This document shows positions 43,202-46,660 of a stretch of 46,660 nt of DNA, in pieces. Below the pieces are notes generated by a model that worked only from the letters and a program-made list of their open reading frames with translations, did no database searches and had not been told where the DNA came from. A program made the position numbers and the translations under genes. The first letter of the stretch is position 1. The number at the start of each line of letters is the position of its first letter. The DNA lies in NCBI GenBank assembly GCA_944321565.1, contig CALULT010000021.1, positions 1 to 46,660 on the forward strand, read 5' to 3'. Source of the stretch: an uncultured Paraprevotella sp. Lineage in GTDB: Bacteria > Bacteroidota > Bacteroidia > Bacteroidales > Bacteroidaceae.

Positions 43202-44305
43202 ATGAAAAAGTGGATAAAAATAGCCGTAACCGTAGTGGTCGTGCTGATTTTCATTGGCACGTTCGTGTTCCTTTACCAGAAATCAAGGCCCAAAGCTGTG
43301 ACTTACCAAATCCTGAAAGCCGAAGTCAAAGACTTGAGACAGACTACCGTGGCCACGGGGAGAATCGAACCGCGCGACGAAGTGGAAATCAAACCGCAAA
43401 TTTCGGGCATCATCGCGGAAGTCTATAAGGAAGCCGGGCAAGAGGTGAAGCAAGGCGAAGTCATCGCGAAAGTGAAGGTGATTCCCGAATTGGGCACTTT
43501 AAATTCGGCAGAGAGCCGTGTGCGCCTGGCGGAAATGAACGGACGGCAGGCCGAAACCGATTTAGAACGCATGGAAAAGCTTTACAAGAGTAAGCTGGTG
43601 AGCAGCGAGGAATACGAGAAATCGCTCTTAGCAGCCCAACAGGCCCGCGAAGAGTTGCAGGCCGCCAAGGACAACTTGGAAATCGTGAAGGAAGGCATTA
43701 CCAAAAACAGCGCGTCATTCAGCAGCACGTTGATACGCTCCACCATCGACGGCCTGATTCTTGACGTGCCCGTCAAGGTGGGCAATTCCGTAATCATGAG
43801 CAACACGTTCAACGACGGCACCACGATTGCCACCGTGGCGGACATGGGCGACCTCATCTTCCGGGGCAACGTGGACGAGACGGAAGTGGGACGCATCCGT
43901 GAAGGCATTCCCGTGAAAATCACGTTGGGCGCCTTGCAGGGCATGACGTTCGACGCGAAACTGGAATACATTTCCCCCAAAAGCACGGAAAACAACGGAG
44001 CCAACCAGTTCGAAATCAAGGCTGCCATTACCGTACCGGACAGCGTGACCATCCGTTCGGGCTACAGTGCCAATGCCGAAATGGAACTGCAACGCGTACC
44101 TCATGCCGTGACGGTGCCGGAAGTGGCCGTGGAGTTTAGTGGCGACACGACATTCGTCTATGTGCTCACCGACAGTGTACCCGCACAACGGTTTGAACGC
44201 CGCCGCATCGTGACGGGTGTCAGCAACGGCATAGACACGGAAGTGAAAGAAGGCTTGAAAGCCGGCGAATTGGTACGCGGATTGAAAAACGAACAAGCAT
44301 CATGA
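43202..44305 (+). CDS. HlyD/MacA-type periplasmic adaptor subunit
   Basis: The 367-residue protein has an N-terminal membrane anchor (about 5-25). A lipoyl-like half follows (RQTTVATGRIEPRDEVEIKPQISGIIAEVYKEAGQEVKQGEVIAKV), then a coiled-coil hairpin near 100-165 (LAEMNGRQAETDLERMEKLYKSKLVSSEEYEKSLLAAQQAREEL), the second lipoyl half (IRSTIDGLILDVPVKVGNSV) and beta-barrel domains. It links the inner-membrane permeases to the TolC-family channel, stabilising the exporter. The stop overlaps the start of the TolC-family gene by 4 nt (ATGA). Confidence 0.94.
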   Translation: MKKWIKIAVTVVVVLIFIGTFVFLYQKSRPKAVTYQILKAEVKDLRQTTVATGRIEPRDEVEIKPQISGIIAEVYKEAGQEVKQGEVIAKVKVIPELGTLNSAESRVRLAEMNGRQAETDLERMEKLYKSKLVSSEEYEKSLLAAQQAREELQAAKDNLEIVKEGITKNSASFSSTLIRSTIDGLILDVPVKVGNSVIMSNTFNDGTTIATVADMGDLIFRGNVDETEVGRIREGIPVKITLGALQGMTFDAKLEYISPKSTENNGANQFEIKAAITVPDSVTIRSGYSANAEMELQRVPHAVTVPEVAVEFSGDTTFVYVLTDSVPAQRFERRRIVTGVSNGIDTEVKEGLKAGELVRGLKNEQAS

Positions 44306-45636
44306 AGAACTTTAGCATCCTGACATGGGCCGTTCTTATGGCCTTCGCCGTACCCGTCCGCAGTTACGCCCAGGAAACCTGGGATTTGGAACAGTGCATC
44401 GACTACGCCATTGCCCACAACCTGACCGTGAAACAGCGTGAAGCCGCCCGCGATCAAAGCGAAATCGACGCGAACACGGCCCGTTGGAGCCGCCTGCCCG
44501 ACCTGAACGGCAACGCGTCGCATTCGTTTAACTTCGGCCGTAGCCTGCAGGCCAACAACACCTATCAACGCATCAACACGCAAAGCACAGGTTTCGGCCT
44601 TAGCACGAGTATCCCGCTTTTCACCGGCATGCAAATCCCGAACAATATTGCTTTGTCGAAACTGAACCTCCAGGCTGCGGTGGCGGATTTGGACAAAGCG
44701 AAGGAAGATGTCAGTGTGCAAGTGGCTTCCGCCTATTTGCAAGCGTTGTTCAACCAAGAACTGGCCAAAGTCGCCCACGAACAAGTGGCGCTTAGCCGGG
44801 AAATGCTGGTGCAGAAAGAAGCATTCTTTGAGAACGGGAAAGCTTCCGAGTCGGAATGGCTCGAAGCCAAGGCCCGTGTGGCACAGGACGAACTGTCGGC
44901 CGTGCAGGCGGACAACAACTGCGGCCTATCCCTGTTGGAGTTGACTCAATTGTTGGAGCTTCCTTCGCCCGAAGGTTTCCAAATCGCCATTCCGGACGTG
45001 CGGATGGAACTTTTGGCAGAAAACTTGGTCTCTCCTGCCGAGATTTACAGCCAAGCCGTGACAGCCAAGCCGGCCATACTGGCGGCACAATATCGCTTGC
45101 AGGGCGCAGCCCGCAGTATCAAGATAGCCCAAAGTGGTTTCTATCCACAGCTGAGTTTCGGGGCGGGTTTGAGCACCAACTATTATAATATTTCCGGACG
45201 GGAAAATGCTGCTTTCCGGCCGCAACTCCGCGACAATTTCAGCCAATATTTGGGCTTCTCGCTAAGTGTCCCCCTTTTCAACCGCCTGAGCACCCGCAAC
45301 CGGGTGCGCTCGGCCAAAGTGGAACAGCTTTCGCTCACCTGGCAACTGGAAGAGGCGAAAAAATCCCTCTACAAGGAAATACAACAGGCTTACTATAATG
45401 CGGTCAATGCAAAAACGCAGTATCAAAGCAGCCAAACGGCCAGCGAAGCCGCCGAGGCTTCATTCCGGCTGATGAAAGAGAAATATGCCAACGGAAAAGC
45501 CAATGCCACGGAATACAACGAAGTGCGTACCAATTGGATGAAAGCTTTGTCAGACTGCATACAGGCCAAATACGAATACCTCTTCCGCACTAAAATCCTG
45601 GATTTCTATCGGGGCATCCCGATTACGTTGGATTGA
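44302..45636 (+). CDS. TolC-family outer-membrane efflux protein
   Basis: A 444-residue channel protein with a signal peptide (about 1-23, ending SYAQ) and two OEP repeats: WDLEQCIDYAIAHNLTVKQREAARDQSEID ... FGLSTSIPLFTGMQIPNNIALSKLNLQAA in the first and YSQAVTAKPAILAAQYRLQGAARSIKIAQSGFYPQLSFGAGL ... LGFSLSVPLFNRLSTRNRVRSAKV in the second. It would form the outer-membrane duct of the exporter encoded just upstream. As the last gene of the run it is followed by about 100 nt without an obvious terminator before a lipoprotein gene. Confidence 0.94.
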   Translation: MKNFSILTWAVLMAFAVPVRSYAQETWDLEQCIDYAIAHNLTVKQREAARDQSEIDANTARWSRLPDLNGNASHSFNFGRSLQANNTYQRINTQSTGFGLSTSIPLFTGMQIPNNIALSKLNLQAAVADLDKAKEDVSVQVASAYLQALFNQELAKVAHEQVALSREMLVQKEAFFENGKASESEWLEAKARVAQDELSAVQADNNCGLSLLELTQLLELPSPEGFQIAIPDVRMELLAENLVSPAEIYSQAVTAKPAILAAQYRLQGAARSIKIAQSGFYPQLSFGAGLSTNYYNISGRENAAFRPQLRDNFSQYLGFSLSVPLFNRLSTRNRVRSAKVEQLSLTWQLEEAKKSLYKEIQQAYYNAVNAKTQYQSSQTASEAAEASFRLMKEKYANGKANATEYNEVRTNWMKALSDCIQAKYEYLFRTKILDFYRGIPITLD

Positions 45637-45735
45637 GAATCCAAAACTGTTTCTAAAAGCTGTGGCGCAAGCGGGGAAGCGGGAACATTCGCTTAGAGAG
45701 ATAATGAATTAATTAATCCGATAAAAAGAGAAAGA

Positions 45736-46347
45736 ATGAAAACACGTAAAAAACAAACTTTTTGCATGGCTCTGTTGGGAACCATGATGCTGGGTGGTTG
45801 TGCCACCAACAAGTTGTCGGACTATGACGTGCGTCCTGAGAACCGTCCGCCGGGGAAGATGATACGGGCGGCTTCGCCTCAATATACTATTAAGGATGAC
45901 CGGACTTTTGCCATGTACCAAGATCCTTATACGGTGGTGAAACCCGAAGGGAAGAGATTGGGCGGCAGCGGCTATTATGAGTTGTATCGGGCGAAAGAGG
46001 CTACTTATCTCACGAGTACATTCTTATGTCCGGAAGACGGATGGTTCTTCTGCTTCTATTCCGGCGATATGCTGATTGACCGCAAGACGGGCGACCGCTA
46101 TATGATGCGCGGGTTGGAATATTATCCTACTGACACTTGTTTTTGGATTAGTGGTTCGGCTGGTAAATATGTGCGTTTCGTGCAAGTCTTCCCTCCGCTT
46201 CCCAAACAGGTGAAAGAGATAGATTTCTATCAGGCTGGCGGCCCATCGCGTTTCAATTTCGACGGTTCGCCCAAGCGGATAGAGCGATTGCGTGTGGAGG
46301 ACTTGCGCCCGAAACGGGACATTCCCCAAGGGCGAACGATTTGGTAG
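45736..46347 (+). CDS. Hypothetical lipoprotein
   Basis: The 203-residue product has a basic start and a hydrophobic segment ending in a lipobox LGGC (Cys22), so it should be a membrane-anchored lipoprotein. I do not recognise the remainder: TIKDDRTFAMYQDPYTVVKPEGKRLGGSGYYELYRAKEATYLTSTFLCPEDGWFFCFYSGDMLIDRKTGDRYMMRGLEYYPTD looks beta-rich, and VRFVQVFPPLPKQVKEIDFYQ is reminiscent of small Bacteroidetes proteins that describe stress-related extracellular changes, without a known activity. The gene starts 99 nt after the TolC-family gene; whether it belongs to that operon is open. A bidirectional terminator follows. Confidence 0.75.
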   Translation: MKTRKKQTFCMALLGTMMLGGCATNKLSDYDVRPENRPPGKMIRAASPQYTIKDDRTFAMYQDPYTVVKPEGKRLGGSGYYELYRAKEATYLTSTFLCPEDGWFFCFYSGDMLIDRKTGDRYMMRGLEYYPTDTCFWISGSAGKYVRFVQVFPPLPKQVKEIDFYQAGGPSRFNFDGSPKRIERLRVEDLRPKRDIPQGRTIW

Positions 46348-46355
46348 GCAGATGA

Positions 46356-46395
46356 CACAAAAAAAGGAGACCTTGCGAGGCCTCCTCTTTTTGTG
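46356..46395. terminator. Bidirectional terminator between lipoprotein and tRNA-Asn array
   Basis: CACAAAAAAAGGAG faces CTCCTCTTTTTGTG across a short inner stem (CCT-TGCG-AGG). The A-run on one side and T-run on the other let it end both the plus-strand lipoprotein transcript and the minus-strand tRNA transcript. Confidence 0.75.
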
Positions 46396-46469
46396 CGCTT
46401 CAGGATGGGCTTGAACCAACGACCCCCTGATTAACAGTCAGGTGCTCTAACCAACTGAGCTACTGAAGC
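46396..46469 (-). tRNA. tRNA-Asn (GTT), copy 1
   Basis: The minus strand folds as a tRNA: acceptor GCTTCAG/CTGAAGC, T8-A9, D stem GCTC/GAGC, anticodon stem CCTGA/TCAGG around CTGTTAA (anticodon GTT, Asn), and T loop TTCAAGC. CCA is not encoded and the discriminator is G. The T stem GTTGG/CCATC contains one T-T mismatch at its second pair. It is the first of three identical copies at a 96-bp period. Confidence 0.95.
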
Positions 46470-46491
46470 AAGTAGCGATTGCGGAAGCTTG

Positions 46492-46565
46492 CGCTTCAGG
46501 ATGGGCTTGAACCAACGACCCCCTGATTAACAGTCAGGTGCTCTAACCAACTGAGCTACTGAAGC
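46492..46565 (-). tRNA. tRNA-Asn (GTT), copy 2
   Basis: Identical in sequence to copy 1, including the T-stem mismatch and the discriminator. The 22-nt spacers on both sides are the same, so the repeat unit is 96 bp. Probably processed from one precursor transcript. Confidence 0.95.
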
Positions 46566-46587
46566 AAGTAGCGATTGCGGAAGCTTG

Positions 46588-46660
46588 CGCTTCAGGATGG
46601 GCTTGAACCAACGACCCCCTGATTAACAGTCAGGTGCTCTAACCAACTGAGCTACTGAAG
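46588..46660 (-). tRNA. tRNA-Asn (GTT), copy 3, missing its first base at the window edge
   Basis: Identical to copies 1 and 2 as far as it goes; the window ends one base before the 5' G of the acceptor stem. The array may continue beyond the edge, and the promoter must lie outside the window. Confidence 0.92.

Overview
The window reads as a chromosomal segment of a Bacteroidales bacterium, most likely from the Prevotellaceae (Prevotella/Paraprevotella-like). The grounds are: promoters of the Bacteroidetes type (-33 TTTG, about 19 nt, -7 TAnnTTTG); a porZ gene of the type IX secretion system (T9SS) together with two large secreted proteins ending in T9SS-like tails; S46 dipeptidyl peptidase, DUF4294 and PspC/PadR genes typical of this order; and a 59-residue protein of a style I associate with Prevotella. 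The exact genus cannot be settled from the sequence. By eye, the left third is visibly more AT-rich than the stretches 18.8-27 kb and 32.7-45 kb.

Layout. 1-2.3 kb: a truncated or frame-broken helix-hairpin-helix outer-membrane protein, divergent from a DUF4294 gene, then an rRNA/tRNA methyltransferase of the SpoU type. 2.7-6.4 kb (+): nadA followed by a small nucleotide-sugar cassette (cupin ketoisomerase-like protein, GNAT/FemAB-like acyltransferase, DegT aminotransferase). 6.4-15 kb (-): a housekeeping run flavin reductase - leuS - yitT - GT-C membrane protein - rdgB - porZ. 15.0-15.6 kb is non-coding but holds a back-to-back promoter region and a candidate small RNA with its own promoter and terminator. 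15.6-21 kb (+): mutS, a truncated rhuM, an M20 dipeptidase and an SDR oxidoreductase. 21-22.5 kb (-): ybeY and ruvB. 22.6-27.6 kb (+): a nucleoside-recognition/SpmAB-like membrane protein, a polysaccharide flippase and an S46 peptidase.

27.6-37.4 kb is an accessory surface island: a 1054-residue secreted modular protein, a 59-residue protein and a giant GH78 alpha-L-rhamnosidase with a T9SS tail. They are separated by repeat-rich spacers: nested palindromes, REP-like triple hairpins in inverted orientation, GC-rich repeats, and a 22-23 bp minisatellite. The promoter of the 1054-residue protein lies between two inverted 28-bp arms, as expected of a phase-variable invertible promoter.

37.4-45.6 kb (+): a tightly packed envelope-stress and efflux gene run, padR - pspC - glycerophosphodiesterase lipoprotein - ABC ATPase - two MacB-type permeases - HlyD adaptor - TolC. 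The window ends with a small lipoprotein, a bidirectional terminator and three identical tRNA-Asn(GTT) genes in a 96-bp tandem array on the minus strand, the last one cut by the window edge.

The items most worth following up are the candidate invertible promoter (28346-28580), the candidate sRNA (about 15214-15455), the shared nested palindromes (4171-4250 and 27633-27742), the paired REP-like modules and the 59-residue protein.
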